A stretch of DNA of 64,000 nucleotides. Origin: Streptomyces sp. yr375 (GTDB taxonomy: Bacteria; Actinomycetota; Actinomycetes; Streptomycetales; Streptomycetaceae). Where the stretch lies: positions 1 through 64,000 of the forward strand of contig NZ_FOFF01000016.1 of NCBI RefSeq assembly GCF_900110755.1, in the 5' to 3' direction. A program made the position numbers and the translations under genes. Below the pieces are notes generated by a model that saw only the letters and a program-made list of their open reading frames with translations, made no database searches and had not been told where the DNA came from. Positions 8,501-15,250 of the stretch are shown in pieces (position 1 is the stretch's first letter; the number at the start of each line of letters is the position of its first letter).

Positions 8501-11500
8501 ACGACGTCACCAGACCGGCCGGGTAGGTGTCGGAGACGACCTTCTCGGTGAGGACCTGGCCGAGACCGTCGTAGGTGTACGAAGTGGCGAGCCCGACGGC
8601 GTCCGTCGTGGCGGCCACGTCACCGTTCTTGAGGTACGACACCTGGTTGACGGCCCCGCCCGGCGAGACGGTCCGCACCGGCAGCCCCTTGGGCACCACC
8701 CCGCCGTCGGCGGAGGCGTAGGCGCTGGTCCCGTCGCTGTACACGGTGGTCGTGCTGCGCCCGCCGGGGAAGCCGGGCACGGCAGGGCCGGTGATAGCGG
8801 TCTGGTTGCCTGCCGAGTCGTAGGTGTACGACGTGAGGTACGTGGTGTCGGCGGCCGACGCCGACCGGCCGTCGCGCTCGGTCAGGAGCTGGTCGTTGCG
8901 CGGGTCGGCGGTGGTGAGCTGGGCCGTCGTGTCGTCGGGGTAGTACGTGTAGTACTCGGTGTTGCACTTGTTGGCGGCCTGGTCCTGGCAGGACGTGGAC
9001 GAGACCACGTTGCCACGCACGTCGTGACCGGTGATGGTCTGCACGCCGTTCGGATCGATCACGGTGTGTTCGAAACCGGCCGAGTCGTAGCCGAAGCTGG
9101 TCTTGTTGCCGAGACCGTCGATCTCGGTGAGGGCGCGGTTTCCGTTGGTGACGTCGTACGTGTACTTCAGGCTCGAGCCGGTCGGGGAGGTGACGCTCAC
9201 CGTCTCGACCGGGAGGAGGCCGGTGGAGTTCTGCGCGGCCTCGTAACTCTGGGCCACGTCGGCGGCGGAGAGCTGCGAGCGGAACAGCGCGGCCTCGGCG
9301 ATGGAGCCCTTGAAGTAGGTCGCGTACCCGGTGTTGGAGGTGGAGCTGGTGTGGCCCTCGTCCGGCCAGTTGCCGCCGTTGAAGCCCGCGCCGACGTAGG
9401 TGTACGGCTGTCCGGCCATCGCGGCGGTGCCGGTCTGGGTGCCGACGAGGGCGCCGTCGAGATAGACGGACTGGCTGGTGGCGCTGGCGGAGAGGACGAC
9501 CTGATGCCACTTGCCGTCGGTGACGGCGGCGGCGGAGACGAGCGGTTTGGTGGAGCCGCCCGAGAAGTAGAACTCGCCGTGCAGTTTTCCGCTGCTGCCG
9601 ACGTAGAGGACGGGGGAGTAGCCGAGGGTGGTGGTGCCGGCGCTCAGCGGGTCCTTGCTCGCGCCGAGCAGCACACCGTTCGCCGTGGACGTCTTGAACC
9701 ACATGCTCGTCGACTGCGCGCCCGAGGTGGGCAGCGAACCGCTGGGCAGGGTCAGCAAGGAGGTGGAGCCGTCGAAGGTCGCGGCCTTCTGGTCGCTGAA
9801 GGGGCCCGCGGCCCCGAGGGTGACCGCGCCGTAGGTGCCGTTCCCGCCGCGCACCTGGTCCACGGCCGTGGTCGCGCCCGCCGCCTCGCCGAGCCGGAAG
9901 TACTCGCTCGGCGCACCGCCGAGCACCGCGCCCCGGTAGGTGTCGCTGGACCCGGAGACGGTCGGGGTGCCCAGCACCCACGTACCGCCGTTCTCGTCCG
10001 TCATCTGCGACAGCACGGTGGAATCGGTGTCGTACGTCATCGCCGCGTACGTCTTGCCGGACGGCCGCTTGATCGAGGTCAGCAGGGACTCGCTGTGCGT
10101 GCCGTACGTGTAGAGGGCGCTCACGTCCGCGGCGACGAGCGGGCGGCTGTACCAGCCCACGTCGGCGATGGAACCGTTGAAGTAGGTGGCGTGGCCGTCG
10201 TCGTCGGAGTACGACGGGTGGTCGGGCCAGCTACCGCCGAGGAAGCCGGTGCCGAGGTAGTTGAAGGACTGGTTCTTGCCGAAGGCGGTCGCGCTCTTGA
10301 TGGAGATGGTGCCGGTGCGCGAGCCGACCTTGGCGCTGTCCAGGTACAGGGTCTGGGAGTTGCCGGCCGCGGAGAGCACGACGTGGTGCCACTTGCCGTC
10401 GGCGACGGACGCCGAGGTCACGATGGGGTTGATGCCGCCGCTGTACCAGAACTCGGCGTTCAGCTTGCCGTCCGTGCCCACGTAGATCGACGGCGTGTAG
10501 AAGCCGGACGCCTGCCCGGAGCCGATGGGCTGCGAGGCGTAGGAGTAGAGGACACCGGGACCGGCCGAGGTCTTGAACCAGAGCGAGAGCGCGCCGGAGT
10601 CGGTGTCGTTGCCGAGGTTCTTCGGGAGGGAGACGTCGGAGGTCGTCCCGTTGAACGTGGCCGCCTTCGCGGAGGAACCGGTCAGCGGACCGGCGCTCTG
10701 CCCGACGGTGACGTTCTCGTACGTCGCGTTCGTCGTGCCCTCGCCTGCGAGGACGGCGTCCTTGGCGGTGGTGCCGGAGGTCTCCGACAGAGGCCAGAAG
10801 GTGTGCGGGTCGAGGTCGAGCGCCGCGTTCTGGTAGCCGGAGCCCGTGGTGTAGGCGTACGTCGTGCACTTGGTGGAGGACAGCGGCGTGCAGACCTTGG
10901 TGAGCTGGTCGCCGGTGTAGCCGTACGTCCAGGTCTGCGCCGTGGTCGAGTCCCCGGCCGTGACCGGGTCGGTGACGACGGTCGCCACATGCGCGGCGAG
11001 CGCGCCGGTCGGGGTGGACCAGGTGAGGCTCAGGGTGCGGCCGGAGACCGCCGAGGTCATCTTGGTGATGTGGCCGCCGGCCCAGGTGAGGTTCAGCGCC
11101 CGGCCGTTGGCGTCCGTCACCGAGGTCAGTCCGTAGGCGCCGGAGCCCAGGGACTGGGTGAAGGTGTAGAGGGTGTCGTCCTTGTCGGTGAGCGTGTAGC
11201 CGCCGGTGACGGTCTGGAAGGTGGCGAACCGCCCGTTGCCGGGGGTGAAGGTGCCGTCGCTGTTCTTGCCGTAGCCCGCCTGCGAACCGTCCGGGTAGGT
11301 GACCTGCACGCTCGCGACCGCGCCGGACGCCGTGTACTGCTCGGTCGCCCTCGCGTCGAAGATGCTCGCCCAGCCCGCGCCGAACGCGCCCGTCCAGCGC
11401 GGGTCACGGGAGTTGTAGTCGCGGTCGATGTCGAGGGACGGACCGACGGTGGATATCGAGGCGTCGGTGTCGGAGGTGGTGTAGTTGCCGATGGACGCGT

Positions 11501-13574
11501 CGAAGCCGTGGTCGCTGCTGTTCTGCGACAGGCCCGAGGTGATCACGGTCTGCGGGACCTGGATCGATATCTCGTACGGGTCGGCGGGCGAGTAGAGGGC
11601 GGTGGTGGAGTCGTAGGCCTGGACGCTCCAGGTGTAGTTCTTCCCCCAGGCGAGCTTGCCGGCCGGGACGGTCCAGTCGCCGGTCGAGACCAGGCCCGAG
11701 TCGGCGACCTTGGTGCCGGCGGGGTCGAAGACCTGGAAGAGGTACTTGTTGGTGCTGCCCGAGGTGGAGTTGGCGCCGCCCGCCCAGGCCGTGAACTCGG
11801 GGGTGGTGGTGCCGACGACCGCGTTGTCCGCCGGGAACTGCTCGTAGAGCTGCGGGGCGGTGTTGCCGGTGTAGGTGACCTCGATCCAGGGGCCCTTGCC
11901 GGGGTCGTTGAAGGAGCCGAACTGTTTCCAGTGCAGGGCGTCCGAGGTGGCCGCGTAGACGGCGAGGCCGTGGTCGGCGGTGGTGCCGCTGAGCCAGCCC
12001 TGGATCGCGGAGGTGGAGAGGGTGACCGGCACCCAGTCGCCGACGGTGCGGTCGGCAAGGGTGTTGGCGCAGGCGTTCGGGACGGTGGGGGTCGCGCTGC
12101 CGATCGACGCCCCCTTGGCGGGGCCGGGGTAGCTGGTGACGCCCTCGGGTGACCAGGCGCTGGTCACGAGCGCGACGTCGAAACGTTCCGGCGCCGTGCA
12201 GGTGGAGGCCCAGGTGTCGAACAGGTGCAGCGTCGCGGAGGTGACGGTGACGCCACTGTCGTCCCAGGCGGTGTCCCAGTGGTTGACGAAGCTGTTCGCG
12301 GCGTGCGCGCCGGAGTCGTAGGAGCCGACCTTGAGGGTCTGCTCGTAGGAGTGGTCGACGTTGTTGCCGGTGCCGGACTCGGCGTAGGTGGTGGTCCAGC
12401 CGTCCTGGACGGTGGGGTCGACGGTGACGGGGAAGGCCCGGTCGCTGCTGTGCAGCCAGGCGCTGTCGAGGGTGATCTCGAGTGCGTAGCCGTCGGCGTT
12501 CTTGATGAGCTCGGTGGTGACGGCGTGGGTGGTCGCCGGGTCGCCGGAGCGCGGGTTCACCTTGGAGTCGTAGGCGTACGACGGAGGGATGCGCTCAACG
12601 GTCTTGCCTGAGGAGTCGCGCAGGTCGATCCAGCCGTCGGCGGTGCTCTGGACCGGGGTGAGGCCCTCGAGGGTGAGGGGGAAGGTCCATGTGTTCGCCG
12701 CGTCGGCGGAGTCGAGGACGACGGATTCCTTCACGCCGGTGGCGGTGGGCGCGAGTTTCAGGTCGGTGCCGGGCAGAACCTGGTCGTAGGTGACGGTCGC
12801 GCCGTCGGCTGTGCCCTTGACGGGAGCGGCGCCCTTCAGGGCGTAGGCGACGCGATGCGACGCGTCGGTCGCGAGGGAGGTCAGCGCGGGGTCGGTGGCC
12901 TTGGCGGCGAAGTCGACGTCGAGGGAGTTGGCCGCTTCGTACCAGCGCCCGCCCGGCCCGGCCCGCACGTCCACGTCGATGGGCGCCCATCTGCCCTTGC
13001 CGACCTGGTAGTTGACGGGGTTCGGGGAGATCCGGCGGGTGACGGAACCGTCGGCGTTGTCGAAGACGGTCTCCGTGCGCGTGGACTTGGCGGCGCTGCG
13101 CTTGCTGGTCTTGGAGACGAAGCCGGCGCCGCCGGCGCTCCGGCCTGCCTTCGTGGCCGACTTGTGCGCCTGGTAGGCGGGGAGTTCGCCCCTGCCCTTG
13201 CCGGGGGCCCGGCCCGCGCCGCGGTGGGCGGTGGTCGCGGCGGCGCCGACCCGGTGGCGGTGGCCGGCCGCGGTGCCGGACTGCTGGTGCGGCAGCTTGC
13301 CCCACTGCGGGTCCGTGAACCAGGAGGCGAGGGAGGCCAGGCTCATGCTCGGCAGGTCGATGCTGCCGAACTCCAGGCCCTCGGCCACGGCCTGGTCGGT
13401 CGTCAGCATCAGAACGAGTGTGGTGAGCAGGAGCGCGGAGAGTCCGCGCAGGGTTCTGCGGGAACGAAACGCTCCGCTCGAACGTCTGGCAGGGCGAGGC
13501 CGGAGAATTCCGCATAGGAGGGACGTGCGGCGCGGACGGTCCGGGCGACGGCTCAGCGGCCGGAGAGGCAGCAC
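2526..13574 (-). CDS. Giant secreted RHS/YD-repeat polymorphic toxin with Hint domain
   Basis: About 3682 residues. I start it at GTG 13574, which has GGAG seven bases upstream and leads into a signal peptide (Arg-rich, then a hydrophobic run, cleavage after AVA near 13383). An ATG further up (13778) has no signal logic. From the N terminus: a DNRLRE-like carbohydrate-binding region (about 12.4-11.9 kb), three LamG/concanavalin-like domains (about 10.8-10.1, 9.9-9.3 and 7.7-7.1 kb), dozens of YD repeats (to about 4.6 kb), and the RHS core (SRWYDPGTGVFLNKD, near 4.5 kb). Then come a His/Val/Lys-rich stretch (4.4-4.0 kb), a Gly/Ala hydrophobic segment, and a Hint domain from Cys 3525-3527 to the His-Asn-Cys at 2865-2873. 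The Hint probably releases the last 113 residues as the toxin. I do not recognise the tip (motifs DASVYLGEKSVAKEYQ, EFVIPVGRLDRFNELT). An ADP-ribosyltransferase-like fold is only a guess. Confidence 0.9.
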   Translation of the reverse strand: MLPLRPLSRRPDRPRRTSLLCGILRPRPARRSSGAFRSRRTLRGLSALLLTTLVLMLTTDQAVAEGLEFGSIDLPSMSLASLASWFTDPQWGKLPHQQSGTAAGHRHRVGAAATTAHRGAGRAPGKGRGELPAYQAHKSATKAGRSAGGAGFVSKTSKRSAAKSTRTETVFDNADGSVTRRISPNPVNYQVGKGRWAPIDVDVRAGPGGRWYEAANSLDVDFAAKATDPALTSLATDASHRVAYALKGAAPVKGTADGATVTYDQVLPGTDLKLAPTATGVKESVVLDSADAANTWTFPLTLEGLTPVQSTADGWIDLRDSSGKTVERIPPSYAYDSKVNPRSGDPATTHAVTTELIKNADGYALEITLDSAWLHSSDRAFPVTVDPTVQDGWTTTYAESGTGNNVDHSYEQTLKVGSYDSGAHAANSFVNHWDTAWDDSGVTVTSATLHLFDTWASTCTAPERFDVALVTSAWSPEGVTSYPGPAKGASIGSATPTVPNACANTLADRTVGDWVPVTLSTSAIQGWLSGTTADHGLAVYAATSDALHWKQFGSFNDPGKGPWIEVTYTGNTAPQLYEQFPADNAVVGTTTPEFTAWAGGANSTSGSTNKYLFQVFDPAGTKVADSGLVSTGDWTVPAGKLAWGKNYTWSVQAYDSTTALYSPADPYEISIQVPQTVITSGLSQNSSDHGFDASIGNYTTSDTDASISTVGPSLDIDRDYNSRDPRWTGAFGAGWASIFDARATEQYTASGAVASVQVTYPDGSQAGYGKNSDGTFTPGNGRFATFQTVTGGYTLTDKDDTLYTFTQSLGSGAYGLTSVTDANGRALNLTWAGGHITKMTSAVSGRTLSLTWSTPTGALAAHVATVVTDPVTAGDSTTAQTWTYGYTGDQLTKVCTPLSSTKCTTYAYTTGSGYQNAALDLDPHTFWPLSETSGTTAKDAVLAGEGTTNATYENVTVGQSAGPLTGSSAKAATFNGTTSDVSLPKNLGNDTDSGALSLWFKTSAGPGVLYSYASQPIGSGQASGFYTPSIYVGTDGKLNAEFWYSGGINPIVTSASVADGKWHHVVLSAAGNSQTLYLDSAKVGSRTGTISIKSATAFGKNQSFNYLGTGFLGGSWPDHPSYSDDDGHATYFNGSIADVGWYSRPLVAADVSALYTYGTHSESLLTSIKRPSGKTYAAMTYDTDSTVLSQMTDENGGTWVLGTPTVSGSSDTYRGAVLGGAPSEYFRLGEAAGATTAVDQVRGGNGTYGAVTLGAAGPFSDQKAATFDGSTSLLTLPSGSLPTSGAQSTSMWFKTSTANGVLLGASKDPLSAGTTTLGYSPVLYVGSSGKLHGEFYFSGGSTKPLVSAAAVTDGKWHQVVLSASATSQSVYLDGALVGTQTGTAAMAGQPYTYVGAGFNGGNWPDEGHTSSTSNTGYATYFKGSIAEAALFRSQLSAADVAQSYEAAQNSTGLLPVETVSVTSPTGSSLKYTYDVTNGNRALTEIDGLGNKTSFGYDSAGFEHTVIDPNGVQTITGHDVRGNVVSSTSCQDQAANKCNTEYYTYYPDDTTAQLTTADPRNDQLLTERDGRSASAADTTYLTSYTYDSAGNQTAITGPAVPGFPGGRSTTTVYSDGTSAYASADGGVVPKGLPVRTVSPGGAVNQVSYLKNGDVAATTDAVGLATSYTYDGLGQVLTEKVVSDTYPAGLVTSYRYDTAGQVVEEHDPQLTDRVTGATHAAVSTSVYDDDGDVTSQTVADASGGDHSRAQNWTYDGYDRVLTESDANAAEGASNGNTTTYTYDTSGNKTKEVTTAGTETRYTYNDNGDLLTQGLMYTGDPVNPHSAALLTESSRAYDPAGRLASITDAMGNTTAYTYTDDGLTATVKRTSADGTSTYTLESDVYDAAGNLTQSTTDNGETVTKHTVDAASRTTSTVLDPTGVDRVTTVSYTPDDQVASENDHDSSGYDRTTTNSYDDMGNLLGETLYGDASGHPAGWWKLDQTAGRSVTDSSGSGNTATAGPGVTWADDAARFAGSATGAGDLVATNGPVLDTTASYTVSAWVNLADASTVRTFVAQGGTNRASFSLQYNKNANAFRFHADNADATSPSASFDAQAATAAPLDTWTHLVGVFDASNGAMKLYVNGAVAGSATDTSPWTGTGPLTVGGVKTAGGTTSDVVNGEVGDVQVYQRALAATEVTSLYGEGRSGGTVGSSDAQTTRYTYDQRGLPTSMTDAEQHTTNYAYDEAGNLAVTTAPAVQAEPDGTTASTVRPVTTSGFNTFGEGVEEQDPDGLVTSTVYDAEGNKVSQTLPSYTPAGASNPNAGTTVWTYDSEGNQTSVTSPGGRTSSYLYDQLGDVAQVTDPDGTKTHAVYDADGDQLSATDGTGAQAQATYDYLGRRLTSSTMERYPSTKTLTGTTSYAVTTGNPYGAHASSVTSPGGVTTSYGYNRAGDVTSVTDGAGNTTRYTYDFEGNQQKTILPDNTWTQTDYNADGDPTATHAYDANNVPLWSTSQTYDGVGNLTAATDARDHTSHFTYDAAGTVTQEIQPVDASTSITTTFGYDAAGNRTRFTDGRGNSWRYTYTPWGQQEKITEPTTAQYSSAADSTTTFAYDADGQLTNATLPGGTTTSMTYDSVGRLKSMAGTGADAATARRSFTYDADGRVLSADTDEAGITGAVDHQDATHDAFTYDDRGDLLTTSGSAGTSSFAYNDDSSVTSRTDAAGTTAYGYDTAGRLSSLDDPATGSQLTYTYDQLSDVKTVRYGSTGQTRTFTYNSAHQLTNDVLVQGASTMASFAYGYDENGNLTSKTTTGVSGASANTYGYDWANRLTSWNNGTSTTSYAYDASGNRIRNGADVYTYDERDELTSDGTHSYSYSARGTMTQESSTAGGTIAYKTDAFGGQIVAGEQSYTLDATGRNITDRLTSTGATRSFAYSGAGNTIASDGDDTYTYDPGGGLVGVKNSGGSGVLALTDQHNDVVGSFTSGATTLAGSASYDPLGKVVSPTNTVTGHLGFQSGWTEPGTGDVGTASRWYDPGTGVFLNKDSLSLNPVPNSVSANPFAYVDDNPMAGTDESGNCSMWDIVCDAKKAVHKVAHAVKHVAHKVYHAVKHVARKVVHAVKHAAHKVVHHVKDVYHASVHVVRRVYHYTARKVKRAVHRVVHAVHTAYHKASRAVHRVVHTVKKAAQKVTHAVKKAAHAVAAASRTAYHATVKAAKATETYAKNHAAAITSFVISTAVFAGCEALTGGVGSIGCAAAAGAVGSLIDQGFACAENGGDDCSGGAFAGAAVTGAIAGALGGALGKIGGKLLAKAAPKAMKVVGGLFGKGATEAEETAATDATEAATSRADSEGSGSRAQSHSDEPGGAADEEPTNCPVPHSFTGSTRVLMADGTTKTIDRVRVGDKIANSVPGVTGTQAHEVTDVIVTHTDHDFVDVTVKGTAKATAGQTTEKSGVKSGVKSGAKAGVKTVAKKAARKVAFGLAASAAVLGALSAGDGKAPATQPVAAVSTASGTAAQDAHLQTTFHHPFYDETQSAFVEAKDLNPGDVLQTPTGTTEVTRVRLYHADTTTYDLTIGDLHTYYVLAGATPVLVHNCNGVSIYRTPKVDDMAHELERGPNPASHQDGDASVYLGEKSVAKEYQNRGSYANGSIRYDMHEDFLKEFSDTAFRYDRKGPGGSARIEFVIPVGRLDRFNELTLRRVWEPGDG

Positions 13575-13951
13575 GACAGAACTCCAACAAATCGGGACAG
13601 CGGCACAGAAGCTCGCCGATCCTGCCTGCTGTGGAGCACTTGTGCACAGCTTCAAGGTGAGGTCTTGCACCCACCTTGACCAGTCGTTACCGAACCTGAC
13701 CGATTTGCTGCCACCCACCCGTTTGCGGCCGATGTAATTCTTTGCGAACACATCAATCCGGCGACACCGGGCCTTCACACTCGGGGTGATGTCATGGGCG
13801 GATCATGTTTGGCGTCCGCCTCAAGGGCGGTGCCGCGTCCACACGGTGGGCTCGACGTACAGGTGGAGCGATCAGACACCTGGGCCGGCCGGGGCGAGCC
13901 TGGGTGACCCGCCGACCGACCCACTCACCCCGCTCACCCCGCTCACCCCGC
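13575..13951. promoter_or_regulatory. Gene-free stretch upstream of the RHS gene
   Basis: No credible gene in these 377 bases. They must hold the RHS promoter (minus strand). An inverted repeat CAAGGTG (13653-13659) / CACCTTG (13672-13678) lies about 80 bases upstream of the RHS start and could be an operator or leader hairpin. The right end is a 9-bp tandem array that runs into the neighbouring gene. No clear -10/-35 pair was found. Confidence 0.35.
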
Positions 13952-13959
13952 TCACCCCG
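13924..13959. repeat. 9-bp tandem array (CTCACCCCG x4)
   Basis: Four perfect copies of CTCACCCCG in a row. The last copy contains the stop codon of the HNH-family lipoprotein gene (13952-13954, minus strand), so the array overlaps the gene's last codons and 3' end. Confidence 0.9.
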
Positions 13960-14695
13960 CGTGGAAGCGCCCCGGTGCCTTAGTCGGGTTGCCTCCGGTG
14001 GGGAGTTTCTGGGCGGGGCAGGTCTTGAGGACCGTCTCCATCGCGGACTTCTCGGCCGCCGAGACCCACAGTTCGTACTTCTTCTTGACCGCGACCTGCG
14101 CCGCGACGTACGTGCACCGGTAGGCCTTGTTGGGCGGCAGCCAGGTCGCCGTGTCGCCGTCGCCCTTGGAACGGTTGGTGCTCGCGTCGACGGCCAGCAG
14201 GTTGAGCGGGTCGTTGGCGAGGGCTATGCGCTTGCCGGCGTCCCAGTACTTGGCACCCTTCTGCCAGGCGTCGGACAGGGCGACGACATGGTCGATGTCG
14301 ACCTTGCTGCTGCCGCGCCGGTAGGTCACGTGCTTCCCGGAGTACGGGTCCGACTCCAGCACGCCGTACGACACCTTGCAGGTGCCGCCGGTGAACTTCA
14401 CCTCGGCCAGGTCGCGCTTGAGTATGTCGTCGCGGGTGTCGCAGGAGTTGGAGTCCGTGTCCGCCCACGCGGTGCCGAACCGGTCCCGCGCGTAGCCGGT
14501 CTTGGGGGCCCGCCCCTTCACCGTCAGCGACTCGGCCGCCGCCAGAGCCGCACCGCCGGTCGCCGCTGAGCCGCCCGCCGTCGCCCCCGCGCCGGACGAA
14601 CCGGCGCCGGATCCGGTGGTCTGCTTGCACCCGGTCGCCGTCACGGCGCATATCAGCACGACGGCAGCCGCCGCCCCGCCCCTCAGACGCCTCAC
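13952..14695 (-). CDS. Secreted HNH-family nuclease-like lipoprotein (DUF1524/GmrSD C-terminal type)
   Basis: A 247-residue protein with a lipoprotein signal: a short Arg-rich start, a hydrophobic run and a lipobox ending TATGC (Cys23). A Gly/Ala/Ser linker follows, then a DUF1524-type HNH domain: DRFGTAWADTDSNSCDTRDD, KVDIDHVVALSDAW (the DHVV His core), NDPLNLLAV, a later Asn-x3-Lys-Gly-Asp, and WLPPNKAYRCTY. All expected His/Asn positions are visible, so it may be an active extracytoplasmic nuclease anchored to the outer membrane face. I chose GTG 14695 because AAGGGG lies eight bases upstream; GTG 14704 would have the same signal right against it. The stop falls inside a tandem repeat. Substrate and role (nutrient DNA, competitor DNA) are unknown. 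Confidence 0.85.
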   Translation of the reverse strand: MRRLRGGAAAAVVLICAVTATGCKQTTGSGAGSSGAGATAGGSAATGGAALAAAESLTVKGRAPKTGYARDRFGTAWADTDSNSCDTRDDILKRDLAEVKFTGGTCKVSYGVLESDPYSGKHVTYRRGSSKVDIDHVVALSDAWQKGAKYWDAGKRIALANDPLNLLAVDASTNRSKGDGDTATWLPPNKAYRCTYVAAQVAVKKKYELWVSAAEKSAMETVLKTCPAQKLPTGGNPTKAPGRFHAG

Positions 14696-14889
14696 GCGCC
14701 CCACCCCTTTTTTCTCGCCTGCCCGTTACCGCCCGCACAGGGCGGATTCCCCCGACGGGGACTGGCACACACGGTAGCGAGGGGGCGCGCGGAGGCAGTC
14801 GGGAGGTACAGACCACAAGCGGCTCAAGTGGGCATCTGTCGCATCTCGGGAATATCGTCGATGTGAGTCACCTCCGGAAGGAGCTCTGG

Positions 14890-15075
14890 ATGGGCATCTT
14901 CGACAGGTTCAAGAGCAACAAGGCGGCCCAGGACAAGGCCAGGGACATGTCCGACGCCGCGGAACGGAAGGCCAACGAGAAGACGGGCAACAAGTACGAG
15001 TCTCAGGTCGACTCCGCGCAGCAGAAACTGCATGAGCGGCTCGGCATGGACGAGGACCGGCCCGAAAAGCCGTAG
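14890..15075 (+). CDS. MT0933-like antitoxin family protein
   Basis: 61 residues, highly charged and helical (IFDRFKSNKAAQDKARDM, then NEKTGNKYESQVDSAQQK), matching the small proteins annotated as MT0933/Rv0909-like antitoxins. The start is the ATG at 14890 with GGAAGGAG six bases upstream; an in-frame start 27 bases earlier would include the ribosome site. No partner toxin of the Rv0910 (polyketide cyclase-like) type lies next to it: the neighbours are a divergent nuclease gene and convergent mfd. Family membership is clear. That it acts as an antitoxin here is doubtful, since Streptomyces carries many such orphan copies. Confidence 0.8.
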   Translation: MGIFDRFKSNKAAQDKARDMSDAAERKANEKTGNKYESQVDSAQQKLHERLGMDEDRPEKP

Positions 15076-15103
15076 CCCGCGGACTCGTCCACAGCCCGCC
15101 CGA

Positions 15104-15131
15104 AGACTCAAGACTCAAGAGTCAAGACTCG
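15104..15131. repeat. 7-bp tandem array (AGACTCA x4)
   Basis: Four units of AGACTCA with one or two substitutions in the last copies, lying in the gap between the MT0933-like gene and the terminator shared with mfd. Confidence 0.85.
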
Positions 15132-15150
15132 AGAAATCTAGGCTCACGGG

Positions 15151-15183
15151 CGTCGGTGGCTCACAGACGCTGAGCCACCGACG
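15151..15183. terminator. Bidirectional hairpin terminator between convergent genes
   Basis: Perfect 13-bp stem CGTCGGTGGCTCA (15151-15163), loop CAGACGC, complement at 15171-15183. It sits between the plus-strand gene ending at 15075 and mfd ending at 15251, so it can serve both. Confidence 0.85.
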
Positions 15184-15200
15184 TCACCTCAGCAAACACA

Positions 15201-15242
15201 TCAGGCACGTCAGGCACGTCAGGCACGTCAGGCACGTCAGGC
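15201..15242. repeat. 9-bp tandem array (TCAGGCACG x4.5)
   Basis: Four perfect TCAGGCACG copies (15201-15236) and a partial fifth, ending nine bases before the mfd stop codon. Confidence 0.9.
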
Positions 15243-15250
15243 CGAACGGT

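Noticed and set aside
8343..12152. Plus-strand open frame of 1269 codons opposite the RHS gene (and others at 5310-8342)
   Set aside because: Mirror of the YD-repeat coding frame; composition is repetitive Arg/Gly/Val without ribosome site or recognisable domain.
13575..13778. Longer RHS start at ATG 13778
   Set aside because: Adds 68 residues before a perfect signal peptide and has no ribosome site; GTG 13574 has both.
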